DNA of 64,000 bases from Candidatus Binatia bacterium (lineage in GTDB: Bacteria; Desulfobacterota; Binatia; Bin18): NCBI GenBank assembly GCA_951812575.1, contig OX638322.1:2169925-2233924 (forward strand). Direction: 5' to 3'. The notes under the pieces were generated by a model. The model was not told where the DNA came from. It saw nothing but the letters and a program-made list of their open reading frames with translations, and searched no databases. The stretch's first letter is position 1; the number at the start of each line of letters is the position of its first letter. The position numbers and the translations under genes are program-made. Below, in pieces: positions 52,004-61,098 of this stretch.

Positions 52004-53767
52004 ATGTCAATCGACAGTCTGTCTGACGCTGGAACCGAAACACGAACCGTAGCCGCCCATCGACCGACCATCCGGGGCACCCGCCACATGGTCGTGGCCG
52101 GGCACTATTTGGCGGCGCACGCCGGCTTTCATATTCTTGAGGCCGGCGGTAATGCGGTTGACGCGGGTGTGGCTGCCGGTATCGCCCTGGGTGTCTTGCA
52201 GAGCGATCTTGTGAACGTGGCCGGGGTGGCTCCAATCATCCTGTATCTGGCCGACCGGCGTGAGGTGATAACGATCAGCGGTCTGGGTCACTGGCCGCAG
52301 GCCGCCTCGGTGGAGATGTTTCAGAAAAAGCATGCCGGCCATATTCCGACGGGGATTCTCCGCACCGTCGTGCCCAGCGCGCCCGACGCCTGGATCACCG
52401 CACTGGAGCAGTACGGAACCATGGGCTTTGGTGAGGTCGCGGCAGCCGCGATCCGTTTTGCGCGAGACGGGTTTCCCATCCATACTTTTACCGCGGGCAT
52501 CATCAAGGCCAACGCCGACAAGTATCGACGCTGGCCCTCGAACGCGGCCATCTATCTGCCCGGTGGTCAGGCTCCCCAGCCGGGCGACATCTTCAAACAA
52601 ACCGACCTGGCCGGCACCTTGCAGTATATGGCCGACGAAGAGGCGCACGCACAGAGCCGGGGACGAAAGGCCGGTCTCCAGGCGGCCCGGGCGGCTTTTT
52701 ATCAAGGGGATATTGCCGCAGCGATTGTCAAGTTTCACGCGGAGAACGACGGGCTGCTGGCCGCCAAAGACCTGGCCGAGTTTCGAGTCGCCGTAGAACC
52801 CCCAACGCGGACGACATTCCAGGACCTCGAAATCTATGCCTGCGGTCCGTGGTGTCAGGGGCCGGTCTTGCAGCAAACGCTGAATCTCCTGGCAGGCTAC
52901 GATCTTGCGGCCCAGGGCCACAATTCGCCCCAGTATATTCACACCGTGACCGAAGCGCTCAAGCTGGCGTTTGCCGACCGGGACCGCTACTACGGCGATC
53001 CGCGCTTCGTTGAGGTGCCCATCGAAGCGCTCCTGTCTCAGGACTATGCCGAGCAACGCCGTTCCCTGATTCGGGAGAACGAAGCCTGGCCCGAGATGCC
53101 ACCGGCCGGCGACCCTCGGCGCTGCCGGGCGGCGGTTGACGCCGAGCTCGGTCCAGCGCCGAACGAAACGGCCCAGCCCGGCTTGGACACCTCGTATGTC
53201 TGCGTTATAGACCGGCACGGCAATGCTTTCTCCGCCACGCCGAGCGATACCTCATCTGATATGCCGGTCGTGCCTGGTACGGGTCTGTGTCCGTCCTCAC
53301 GCGGTTCGCAGTCCTGGGCCGATCCGCAGCATGCTTCCTGTGTCGCCCCTGGGAAACGACCCCGCCTGACCCCCAACCCGGCGTTAGTTCTGCGTGACGG
53401 ACGCCCCTTTCTGGTACTGGGCTCTCCCGGTGGTGATGTCCAGCCCCAGGCCATGTTGCAGACCCTGCTCAACAGTGCGGTTTTTGGCATGGAGGCCCAG
53501 GAAGCGGTCGAAGCGCCACGCTTTGCCAGCTACAGCTTCCCGGATTCCTTTGAACCGCACGCCTACCATCCAGGTCGACTGAATATCGAGAGCCGTATCG
53601 CCGAGGAGACCGGAGCGTCGCTGTCCGAGCGTGGTCACCAGGTGCACTGGTGGCCGGACTGGGTGTGGCGAGCCGGGGCGGTATGCTGCATTCACGTCGA
53701 GCCAACAACCGGTGTGCTGGCCGGTGGCGCCGACCCGCGCCGTGCGTCGTATGCCGTAGGCTGGTAA
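52004..53767 (+). CDS. Gamma-glutamyltransferase family protein
   Basis: This 587-residue member of the Ntn-hydrolase gamma-glutamyltransferase family has HYLAAHAGFHILEAGGNAVD at the N-terminus. The processing and nucleophile Thr region is DTSYVCVIDRHGNAFSATPSD, and GSPGGDVQPQAMLQTLLN lies toward the end. No signal peptide is seen, unlike periplasmic GGTs. Autocleavage would give subunits of about 395 and 190 residues. It is 30 bases upstream of a LarA-like gene in the same direction. It may act on an amide or gamma-glutamyl conjugate; GGT-like acylases are an alternative. Confidence 0.87.
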   Translation: MSIDSLSDAGTETRTVAAHRPTIRGTRHMVVAGHYLAAHAGFHILEAGGNAVDAGVAAGIALGVLQSDLVNVAGVAPIILYLADRREVITISGLGHWPQAASVEMFQKKHAGHIPTGILRTVVPSAPDAWITALEQYGTMGFGEVAAAAIRFARDGFPIHTFTAGIIKANADKYRRWPSNAAIYLPGGQAPQPGDIFKQTDLAGTLQYMADEEAHAQSRGRKAGLQAARAAFYQGDIAAAIVKFHAENDGLLAAKDLAEFRVAVEPPTRTTFQDLEIYACGPWCQGPVLQQTLNLLAGYDLAAQGHNSPQYIHTVTEALKLAFADRDRYYGDPRFVEVPIEALLSQDYAEQRRSLIRENEAWPEMPPAGDPRRCRAAVDAELGPAPNETAQPGLDTSYVCVIDRHGNAFSATPSDTSSDMPVVPGTGLCPSSRGSQSWADPQHASCVAPGKRPRLTPNPALVLRDGRPFLVLGSPGGDVQPQAMLQTLLNSAVFGMEAQEAVEAPRFASYSFPDSFEPHAYHPGRLNIESRIAEETGASLSERGHQVHWWPDWVWRAGAVCCIHVEPTTGVLAGGADPRRASYAVGW

Positions 53768-53797
53768 CAGAGGTCTTACTGTAAAGGAGGGAAGACG

Positions 53798-55264
53798 ATG
53801 GCATCCACACAAGAATATCTGGTGAGCTGTGGCACGACCAAGACGCCGGCGCATCTGCCGCTTGACCGGACCCGTATCCCGCCAGGACCGCCGCCCTCGC
53901 TTGCTCCCTTGCCCGACGCAGCGGCCGCCTTTCGCGCCGCGGTCACCCAGCCGGTTGGCATGCCGGCCCTGGAGAAGTTGGTCAAGCCGGGCGCAAAAGT
54001 CACCATCGGTATTCAGGATGGCCGGGCCACGCACTACCATCCCGACGACCAGGATTTGCGTATTCTCGGGCTGCCCATCTTACTCGATCTACTGAACCGG
54101 TACGGGGTCAAACCTGAAGATATCCAGATTAAAGTTGCCAACGCGCTCCACCGCATGTGGACCCGCAAGGAGATGACCCACATCCTGGGCCCGAAATTGC
54201 CCTACACGTTAGGGGGCCGGCTGGCCTGTATTGATGCGACCGACCCGGACCAGTTTGTCAATCTGGGCATGACCCGGCGGGGCATGGAGGTCATGGTCCA
54301 CCGCTCGGTCGTTGAGTCCGATCTGTTCATCTTCATGTCCGTGCCGGGCGGATTCTTCCAGGGCGGCTGGAAGTCCATTCTGGTGGGGATGAGCAATTGG
54401 GAATCCATCCGCTATCATCACCGCCCCTGGCCGTTCGCCTCGGGCCACTCGGTCCAAGACCCCAAAAACAGTTCCTTCCACAAGCTGCTGAACGAAATGG
54501 GAGCTCTGGTGGACGCCGAGCTGGCGCGTCGCGGCCATCCGCCCGTCATGAAGATAGAGGGCGTCCTGACCACGAGTAGCCCGCAGCGCTTTGCGGCCAT
54601 CGACGCCGGGCTGATTACTCCGGTGCGGGAGATGCACATCGATATGCTGCTCTCCCAGCTCGTCACCGACGTGGAAGGGCAGACGGATGTGCTGCTGCTG
54701 GGGATGGCGGATGGGGACGGCTACTCACGGCTATCAGTCTTTAATCCCATTCACTGTCGCAACAAGGCGCTGTCCGGGTTGTTCAACGCCTATCACGAGA
54801 ATCCCCTGATCCGAAAAGGTGGGATTCTCATCGTCGCCAATCCCTTCGACCCCAAGTTCAGTTTGCTCAACCACCCCTCGTATCACACCCTCTACCACGA
54901 GGTGTTGCCAGCCCTGCAGGACCCGGTCGAGGTATGGGATACCTACTCTGAAGAGTACGCCCACCGCCCGGAGTTTGTTCACAAGTATCGCAACGGTTTT
55001 GCGTTCCACGGCGCGCACCCATGCATTCTATACGGGCAGGGCTTGTATGCGCTCAACCATCTGGGCAGTGTCCTGGCTGCGGGCGTACCCAAGGAAAACG
55101 AAGCGGTCGCGCGTCGGATGGGCTTCGAGCCGTTCCCGACCGTTGACGCCGCGCTCAGCGAGGCCGAAGCGCGTCTCGGTAAAGACTGCACGATCACCTA
55201 TCACCAACACCTGGAGGAACACGGCTATTTCACGCGGGTGCATGTGAACGGCAATACCGCCTAG
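53798..55264 (+). CDS. LarA-like (DUF2088) nickel-pincer racemase-family protein
   Basis: This 488-residue protein has the LarA N-terminal pattern: KVTIGIQDGRATHYHP, ILLDLLNRYGVKPEDIQIKV and H118 in NALHRMWT. The lysine that binds the nickel-pincer cofactor corresponds to K192 in GGWKSILVG; a following His pair is H207/H208. The His that normally precedes the lysine loop is replaced by Gly (SVPGGFFQ). Family members racemise or epimerise alpha-hydroxy acids. No larB, larC or larE genes are nearby, so cofactor supply must come from elsewhere. It forms a likely operon with the GGT-like gene. Confidence 0.78.
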   Translation: MASTQEYLVSCGTTKTPAHLPLDRTRIPPGPPPSLAPLPDAAAAFRAAVTQPVGMPALEKLVKPGAKVTIGIQDGRATHYHPDDQDLRILGLPILLDLLNRYGVKPEDIQIKVANALHRMWTRKEMTHILGPKLPYTLGGRLACIDATDPDQFVNLGMTRRGMEVMVHRSVVESDLFIFMSVPGGFFQGGWKSILVGMSNWESIRYHHRPWPFASGHSVQDPKNSSFHKLLNEMGALVDAELARRGHPPVMKIEGVLTTSSPQRFAAIDAGLITPVREMHIDMLLSQLVTDVEGQTDVLLLGMADGDGYSRLSVFNPIHCRNKALSGLFNAYHENPLIRKGGILIVANPFDPKFSLLNHPSYHTLYHEVLPALQDPVEVWDTYSEEYAHRPEFVHKYRNGFAFHGAHPCILYGQGLYALNHLGSVLAAGVPKENEAVARRMGFEPFPTVDAALSEAEARLGKDCTITYHQHLEEHGYFTRVHVNGNTA

Positions 55265-55340
55265 TTCTGAAGCGTTGCCCCGCCCTGGGATGTTCCGGTC
55301 GTTCCTGGGGTTGTTGGTCGATGAGTTGTTTTTCGACCGT

Positions 55341-56474
55341 TCAGTCTAGCTCTATCCCGTACAGCTCTGCGGCGTTTTCGTACACAATCTTGTGCGTGAT
55401 ATGGGCCGGGACGTTGGCAAAGTCTCTTTCAATAACCTTTCGTGAATGAGGCCAGGTGGTGTCCGTGTGCGGGAAATCGGACGCCCACATGCAGTTATCC
55501 TCACCAAAGACCGCCGCGTTTGCAGCCCCGATCGGATCGTCCTGAAAGGTGGCCCAGACCTGGCGGCGGACATATGCGCTCGGTTTCATAGGGAGGGGAT
55601 GTTCCACCATCACTCCAAACTTCTCATAGGTATGGTCCAGACGCTGGACATAATGGGCCAGCCAGCCGATGTCGCTCTCCGCGGAAACAATTTTGAGCCT
55701 GGGAAAACGGGCCAGCACCCCGCCGAAGATAAGGCTGGTCAGGGACTTTTGGACTTCGTGAATGAGGTGCACAAACCGCATGGCCGTCTGGTTGACCCAG
55801 CCGTCTGAGCCGCGGTCCATGACCACGCGGGTGTTATTGTCCCGGCTGGTCACGACATGCAGGGAGAGGGGCATATCCAGTTCTTGCGCCGCGGTCCAGA
55901 ACGGATCGTAAACCGGACTATAATACGGCCGGTCTTCGGGCGGAGCGCCCCAGATCATCCCGCCGCTGAGGCCCAATTTTGCCGCCTGTTCGAGCTCTTT
56001 GATTGCGGCTGGAATATCCTCAAGCGAAATTAGCGCAACGGGGTAGAGCCGTTTGGGATCGTGCGACCGGAATTCCGCCACCCAGTCGTTATAGACACGA
56101 AAACATGCCTGCTGGAGTTCGGCGTCCGCAAGCTGGAACAGGGCCAGACCCAGCGTGGTGTAGATTACCTCGGCCCGGACCCCGTCGATATCCTGGTCCT
56201 TGATACGCTCAATCGGGTCCCAGCCGCTGGGCCGGGCCGCTTCATAACCACGGGTGAGATGTTTTTTGAGCTCTTCACCACTGCGACCCGTGGAAAATCC
56301 GCCCGCCACCGGAAAGGGCGTGATACCGGGAGCCATGAAAAAATGTCCGGGTTTCTCTTTGCCCTCGACCACCCGCGGAGCGCGATCCCGGAACGGTTGA
56401 TCGAGCCGGGTGGTCCATAGATCGGGCGGCTCTGTCATATGCGAATCGGCAGAAATAACACGCAGCGGTTCCAT
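55341..56474 (-). CDS. Amidohydrolase family protein (amidohydrolase-2 type)
   Basis: This 377-residue homologue of the 4713-5825 product shares ISADSHMTEPPDLW, DGVRAEVIYTTLG, EDRPYYSPVYDPFW, MPLSLHVVTSR and the C-terminal MWASDFPHTDTTWP metal-site motif. It is a metal-dependent hydrolase or decarboxylase of unknown substrate. The gene is convergent with the LarA-like gene. As at the other locus, a D-aminoacylase-like gene lies divergently nearby (59322), but here two other genes sit between them. Confidence 0.87.
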   Translation of the reverse strand: MEPLRVISADSHMTEPPDLWTTRLDQPFRDRAPRVVEGKEKPGHFFMAPGITPFPVAGGFSTGRSGEELKKHLTRGYEAARPSGWDPIERIKDQDIDGVRAEVIYTTLGLALFQLADAELQQACFRVYNDWVAEFRSHDPKRLYPVALISLEDIPAAIKELEQAAKLGLSGGMIWGAPPEDRPYYSPVYDPFWTAAQELDMPLSLHVVTSRDNNTRVVMDRGSDGWVNQTAMRFVHLIHEVQKSLTSLIFGGVLARFPRLKIVSAESDIGWLAHYVQRLDHTYEKFGVMVEHPLPMKPSAYVRRQVWATFQDDPIGAANAAVFGEDNCMWASDFPHTDTTWPHSRKVIERDFANVPAHITHKIVYENAAELYGIELD

Positions 56475-56600
56475 CTCTCCCCCTGTGTCTGGCTACTTGT
56501 AGACGGCAATCCCGTACACCGACCGAGCAACGCCTAGCATTTTCGCTTCCGACGTGTCAAATCACTCTGTGTAAGACGTTGATGACAGGAGGTGTTCCAT

Positions 56601-57176
56601 ATGAGTCATTCGACAGTGATACGCGGGAAGAGAAGCACCCTGCTAATAGCGCTGATAGCCGCCATCGTGCTGAGCTGGCCTCAGGGTGTTGCCGCAGAGC
56701 AGACCGGCAGGTTGCAGGACGCGGCGGATATTCGTAAGCTCACTATCTGTTATGCCCACGGAACAGACGCTATCGGGCGAGGTGATGTTGCAGCAGGCAG
56801 GGCGATCTACCAGCCGTGCTTCACGAAAGACGCGACCTTCTCGGCCGCCTTTCCAAACGGACAAGAAGAGAAAAGGACTGGCTCAGACGCTTGGGCGGAT
56901 TTTGTGGCAACAGTCTTTCAGGGCGCTGGTTATACGAGCACCCAACATCTCATAGGAACCATCAGTATTGAGGTACAGGACAAGAGCGCCACGATGAGCA
57001 CCTATCTGCACGCAACCCATGTGCTCCCCAACGGCAGTATGGATATTGCGAACGGGACCTATGAAGACACTGTGGTGAAGACCGAAGAGGGTTGGCGAAT
57101 CCAGAGCCGCAAGCTCACCCTCATTACCTTTCTCAACCTTGCGCCGACGGCGCCGCATCCGAGGAGCGAAGAATAG
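56601..57176 (+). CDS. Exported SnoaL-like NTF2-fold protein
   Basis: This 191-residue protein has a signal peptide (STLLIALIAAIVLSWPQGVAA, cleavage near residue 32). A SnoaL/NTF2-like domain follows, with DAADIRKLTICYAHGTDAIG and NGTYEDTVVKTEEGWRIQSR. The ATG at 56601 is preferred because AGGAGG lies 8 bases upstream. A periplasmic or secreted location is expected, which is unusual for catalytic SnoaL proteins. It is convergent with the SGNH gene (13 bases between stops). Function is unknown. Confidence 0.82.
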   Translation: MSHSTVIRGKRSTLLIALIAAIVLSWPQGVAAEQTGRLQDAADIRKLTICYAHGTDAIGRGDVAAGRAIYQPCFTKDATFSAAFPNGQEEKRTGSDAWADFVATVFQGAGYTSTQHLIGTISIEVQDKSATMSTYLHATHVLPNGSMDIANGTYEDTVVKTEEGWRIQSRKLTLITFLNLAPTAPHPRSEE

Positions 57177-57189
57177 GCTATCCCTCCGG

Positions 57190-59202
57190 TCAGAATAATC
57201 CCGGATGAAATGTCCCGCCGGTATCTTCGGTCGTACACAGGGCGTCGGATACCGGGTCCCCGGTGTCCGCGCAGCACACGTCTGTCGGGCCACAGGTAAA
57301 GCCGTCAAACAAGATGCGGGCGGCCCCATCCTGGCCCTGAAGCGACGGGTGGAAGCAGTCACAGCACGAAATCTGTTCGCTCGTAAACTTATACACCCAA
57401 GACGCATTACTGAAGCTGAGGGAAGTTCCGGCCGCCTTGACTGCCCCGCCAACCGTCTCGCCACCGACCTCTGTTTCCTTGGAAGTTTCCCCCTCAGGCA
57501 AGGCGGCATACTCCGAGGAAACGCGCGCCATAATGTCACGGTAGGCCCGCGCTGTTTCGTAACCATCTTTAAGGCGTTCGTCTGAGCAGTCGATCGTGAT
57601 AGACCCGCAGATACCAGTAGGGAGTATGCCAACAATCCGTTCCCACAATGATTCGCAGCTTCCGCCAAGAAGGGAACAGTTTGTTTTGGCCTTGTGGTTG
57701 CACAATTGGGTTACCCGCACGGGCGCGGCAATGCCGATTTTCAAGTCCGGGACGGTAATCAACTCATCAAGCCCTTTGCGAAACTCGCGCTCAAACGCCG
57801 CCTCCGTGGTTCGGCAGTGGTTCAGCGGATCCTGATCCTCCCCTTCTTCACAGTCGGCTTGAATACGCTCAATGGTGCCGCTGCAAATATCATTATGGCC
57901 CATCTCGACCGTGACATAACGTGGAGCGGCCGGGGGCTCCATCCCGAAAAGCGCGGCCGATTCCTGCGCCTGGGCGAAAAAATCCTTGAGCATCTCGGCA
58001 CCGGATTCCGCGCTATTGGGGTCGGCATTCACAATCATAGCGTCCTGCCGACATTCGAGCCGTTCCGCCTGGCTAAAAACCCCGTCCTCACCGGCGCCGC
58101 AAAACGCACTGCCATGAGTAATGCTGGTTGCCCAGTTGAAGCTTTCCTGGTCTCTATTTGGACAAGACCCCTGGGCGTTCACTTGGGCATTATAGGCTTT
58201 GCTGATGCTGTCCCCTATGGCGTCTATGGAGGCAATTCGGGGCGCGAGATTATCGAGCCGCGCAATGGTGAAGTTCTGGAGAGACTGCTGCCAGGCGACA
58301 ATGAGGTCGGTTCCTGGGTCGGGAAAATCTTCTAGCCGGGCATGTTTGCCAACGTTTGTCAGCCGGGGTCCCCCGAAGGTAGTGACCGTGACCGTGACGC
58401 GGGCGAATTCTTGCCCGTCGGCCCGGGCACTGACCGTGTGCTGACCATTACCCAAGAGATTCCAGTTGAAGGACAGCCCAAAGCCGTTGTCGATGTCGTT
58501 GCAATGCCCCTGGGTGTCCGCGCGTTCGGTCCCATACGCGGCCTGGAGGGTCCCCTCGTGGGCCGTGCCCGGATTAAAGACAATATCGACCCGCTCGGCC
58601 TCACACACCCAGCCATAGATCACCCCGATCCCACTCTGAAAGGAGCCCGGCTGCGGACTGTCCAGCACACGCGGGGGTGCGCCGCCATTCCCACCGCTAC
58701 TCCTCATACCTCCTTGAATGACGAAATTCTGGAGAGATTCTTGCCAGACCAGGGTGGTCTGCTCCCCTGCCGCCGGGAAGTCGGCCACGACAAACTCTCC
58801 ACTGACGCCCGGCAGCCGCTCTTTCCCGAGGGTCGTGACCGTGACCGTGGCGTGGGCGAACTCCACCCCGTCGGCCCGGGCACTCAGCGTATGCTGGCCA
58901 TCCCCCAAGAGATTCCAGCTGAAGGCCAGCTCAAAGCCATTATCGATGTCGTTGCACCGCCCCTGGGTGTCCGCGCGTTCGGTCCCATACGCGGCCTGGA
59001 GGCTCCCCTCGCGGGTCGTGCCCGGATTAAAGACAATATCGACCCGCTCGGCCTCACACACCCAGCCGTAAATCACGCCCACACCACTCTGAAAGGAGCC
59101 CGGCTGCGGACTGTCCAGCTCAGTCTGCGCCCAGAGCGATTGAGGGAAAGAGAGGCTCCCGGTAAGGGTGACAAAGAGTGCAATATTGAGTGTGGATTTC
59201 AT
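57190..59202 (-). CDS. Secreted SGNH/GDSL hydrolase with two N-terminal repeat modules
   Basis: This 670-residue protein has a signal peptide (NIALFVTLTGSLSFPQSLWA). Two tandem beta-rich modules of about 134 residues follow (29-162 and 180-313), each starting LDSPQPGSFQSG and ending WQ-SLQNF. The C-terminal domain is an SGNH hydrolase of phospholipase-B type: GDSISKAYNA (Ser332), VEMGHNDICSG and the Asp-His pair in CCDCFHPSLQGQDG. Many Cys suggest disulfides outside the cytoplasm. It probably hydrolyses an ester at the cell surface; the repeats may bind a polymer or anchor the protein. The ATG at 59202 fits the signal peptide better than 59220. Confidence 0.82.
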   Translation of the reverse strand: MKSTLNIALFVTLTGSLSFPQSLWAQTELDSPQPGSFQSGVGVIYGWVCEAERVDIVFNPGTTREGSLQAAYGTERADTQGRCNDIDNGFELAFSWNLLGDGQHTLSARADGVEFAHATVTVTTLGKERLPGVSGEFVVADFPAAGEQTTLVWQESLQNFVIQGGMRSSGGNGGAPPRVLDSPQPGSFQSGIGVIYGWVCEAERVDIVFNPGTAHEGTLQAAYGTERADTQGHCNDIDNGFGLSFNWNLLGNGQHTVSARADGQEFARVTVTVTTFGGPRLTNVGKHARLEDFPDPGTDLIVAWQQSLQNFTIARLDNLAPRIASIDAIGDSISKAYNAQVNAQGSCPNRDQESFNWATSITHGSAFCGAGEDGVFSQAERLECRQDAMIVNADPNSAESGAEMLKDFFAQAQESAALFGMEPPAAPRYVTVEMGHNDICSGTIERIQADCEEGEDQDPLNHCRTTEAAFEREFRKGLDELITVPDLKIGIAAPVRVTQLCNHKAKTNCSLLGGSCESLWERIVGILPTGICGSITIDCSDERLKDGYETARAYRDIMARVSSEYAALPEGETSKETEVGGETVGGAVKAAGTSLSFSNASWVYKFTSEQISCCDCFHPSLQGQDGAARILFDGFTCGPTDVCCADTGDPVSDALCTTEDTGGTFHPGLF
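58264..58665 (-). repeat. Repeat module 2 in the SGNH gene
   Basis: This segment codes for residues 180-313 and is a close copy of 58717-59118, with a period of about 453 bases including the linker. Confidence 0.85.
58717..59118 (-). repeat. Repeat module 1 in the SGNH gene
   Basis: This segment codes for residues 29-162. Several long stretches are near-identical to the second module, which points to recent tandem duplication or gene conversion. Confidence 0.85.
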
Positions 59203-59321
59203 GACTCTGCCTCGTAGCATTCCTCCAACAGGTTGACAAATCCTTGGCAGGGGTATCCCATGGCCGGCTATACTGAGAAAAGCATTTCAGGTGGGTAACC
59301 GTTCCAGAAGAAGGAGGGAAA

Positions 59322-61034
59322 ATGCAGTACGATCTGATTATTAAAAATGGGACCGTCATCGATGGCTCGGGCATGCCCCGGTTCCGCTCCGATGTGGGCA
59401 TCGTGGATGGGAAAATCGCTTCGATTGGCCGTATTCGTGATGGCGCGCAAGAGACGATCGACGCCGAGGGCCACGTCGTCACCCCCGGCTTTATTGATGG
59501 TCACACCCATATGGACGCCCAAGTCTCCTGGGACCCGCTCGGCACGTGTTCCTGCTGGCACGGCATTACCAGCGTGGTGATGGGCAACTGCGGATTTTCG
59601 CTCGCGCCGTGTAAGGAGAGCGAAAAGGACATGGTCATGCGTAACCTGGAGCGGGCTGAGGACATCGCGCCCGAGGCCATGAATGCCGGCATCAAATGGA
59701 CCTGGGAGACCTTTCCCGAGTATCTGGATTCGGTTGAGCGGCTGCCCAAAGGCATAAACTACGCCGCCTATATGGGGCATTCCGCCCTGCGCACCCACGT
59801 GATGGGCGAGCGTGCCTTTACCGACCCGGCCACCGAGCAGGATTTGGAGCAGATGAAACAGGCGGTGCGCGAAGCGATTCAGGCCGGCGCGATAGGGTTC
59901 ACCACCTCGCGTACCCGCAACCACCAGACGCCGCAGCGCCAGCCCGTGGCCAGTCGGCTGGCTACCTGGGATGAGGTCCGGCAGTTGGTTGGCACGATGG
60001 GCGAAATGGGGGCCGGCATCTTTGAAATCGCTGGAGAAGACACCGGCCAGAACCCGGAGCGCATCCGTGAATATATGGACCGTCTCAAGGCCCTGGCGGT
60101 CGATACAGGGGTCCCGGTGACCTACGGCATGTTCAGTATGCGCCGGGCGCCGGACTGCTGGCAGCCCTATCTCGATTTAACCGACGAAACCGCAGCCGCG
60201 GGCGGCCGCATGTTCCTCCAGGTGCACAGCCGCGCGCTGAATGCGGTTCTGTCCTTTCAGACCAATACGCCGTTCGACCGGCTGCCGAGCTGGCGTGCGC
60301 TCAAGAAGATGAAGTCACTCGAAGAGAAGGAAGCGGCTCTGCGGAATCCCGACTACCGGCGCAAACTGGTTGAAGAAGCCCACACCCAAGAAGACGACGG
60401 CAACCGGGGGGTCGGTCCCGAAGCGCGGGCGGCGAATTTCAAATGGCTGTTCTTGATGGACCAGCCCAACCCGCCCCACCGCTCCATTGAGGAGATCGCC
60501 ACAGAGCGGAACCAGGATCCGGTCGAGACCTTTATTGATCTGGCCCTGGAGAAAAACCTCAAGCAGTTCTTCCTGCAACCGCTGGCCAATGAGAACCAAG
60601 AGCATGTGCTGGAGATGATGCGGCACCCGCGTTCCGTCATCACCTTCTCTGACTCCGGCGCCCACGTTTCTCAGATTATGGACTCGTCCTTACAGACCCA
60701 TCTGCTGAGCCATTGGGTGCGCGAGCAGCAAGCCATAACACTGGAAGACGCGGTCCGGCAGCTCACCTTCGTGCCGGCTTCCCAGTGGGGCTTGCACGGG
60801 CGTGGCCTGCTGCGCGAGGGAATGACCGCGGACGTCGTAGTCTTCAACCCGGAAACGGTCGGGCCGATGATGCCGGAGCTGACCTACGATCTGCCCGCGG
60901 GCGCGCGGCGGCTCAAACAGAAAGCCGCGGGATTTCTGGCTTCGGTCGTCAATGGCCAAGTAGTCCTGCGCGAAAACGAGCATACCGGCGCGCTGCCCGG
61001 ACAGTTGTTACGCGGGCCGCTGGCTCAGCGTTAA
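59322..61034 (+). CDS. N-acyl-D-amino-acid deacylase-like amidohydrolase
   Basis: This 570-residue amidohydrolase has LIIKNGTVIDGSGMPRF, the metal motif IDGHTHMDAQVSWDP, CSCWHGITSVVMGNCG, TFSDSGAHVSQIMDSSLQTH and a closing TADVVVFNP strand. It matches the 5933-7642 protein almost residue by residue in length and in these motifs. AAGGAGGG lies 4-5 bases before the ATG. A weak TTGGCA/TATACT pair (59244 and 59269, 19-base spacing) could be its promoter. It ends at a good terminator. The chemistry is probably Zn-dependent deacylation; the two copies may differ in substrate. Confidence 0.9.
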   Translation: MQYDLIIKNGTVIDGSGMPRFRSDVGIVDGKIASIGRIRDGAQETIDAEGHVVTPGFIDGHTHMDAQVSWDPLGTCSCWHGITSVVMGNCGFSLAPCKESEKDMVMRNLERAEDIAPEAMNAGIKWTWETFPEYLDSVERLPKGINYAAYMGHSALRTHVMGERAFTDPATEQDLEQMKQAVREAIQAGAIGFTTSRTRNHQTPQRQPVASRLATWDEVRQLVGTMGEMGAGIFEIAGEDTGQNPERIREYMDRLKALAVDTGVPVTYGMFSMRRAPDCWQPYLDLTDETAAAGGRMFLQVHSRALNAVLSFQTNTPFDRLPSWRALKKMKSLEEKEAALRNPDYRRKLVEEAHTQEDDGNRGVGPEARAANFKWLFLMDQPNPPHRSIEEIATERNQDPVETFIDLALEKNLKQFFLQPLANENQEHVLEMMRHPRSVITFSDSGAHVSQIMDSSLQTHLLSHWVREQQAITLEDAVRQLTFVPASQWGLHGRGLLREGMTADVVVFNPETVGPMMPELTYDLPAGARRLKQKAAGFLASVVNGQVVLRENEHTGALPGQLLRGPLAQR

Positions 61035-61058
61035 GAGTCGGATTTCTTGACTTTCCAG

Positions 61059-61098
61059 ACGGGCGGATGCGAGTGATCGTGTCCGCCCGTTTGCTTTT
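61059..61098 (+). terminator. Rho-independent terminator
   Basis: A 9-base stem (ACGGGCGGA and its complement TCCGCCCGT) with a 14-base loop is followed by TTGCTTTT. It lies 25 bases after the D-aminoacylase-like stop and at the end of the convergent DUF2786 gene. Confidence 0.75.

Noticed and set aside
52007..53218. 403-codon minus-strand open frame
   Set aside because: It is antisense to the gamma-glutamyltransferase-like gene and has no supporting motif or ribosome binding site.
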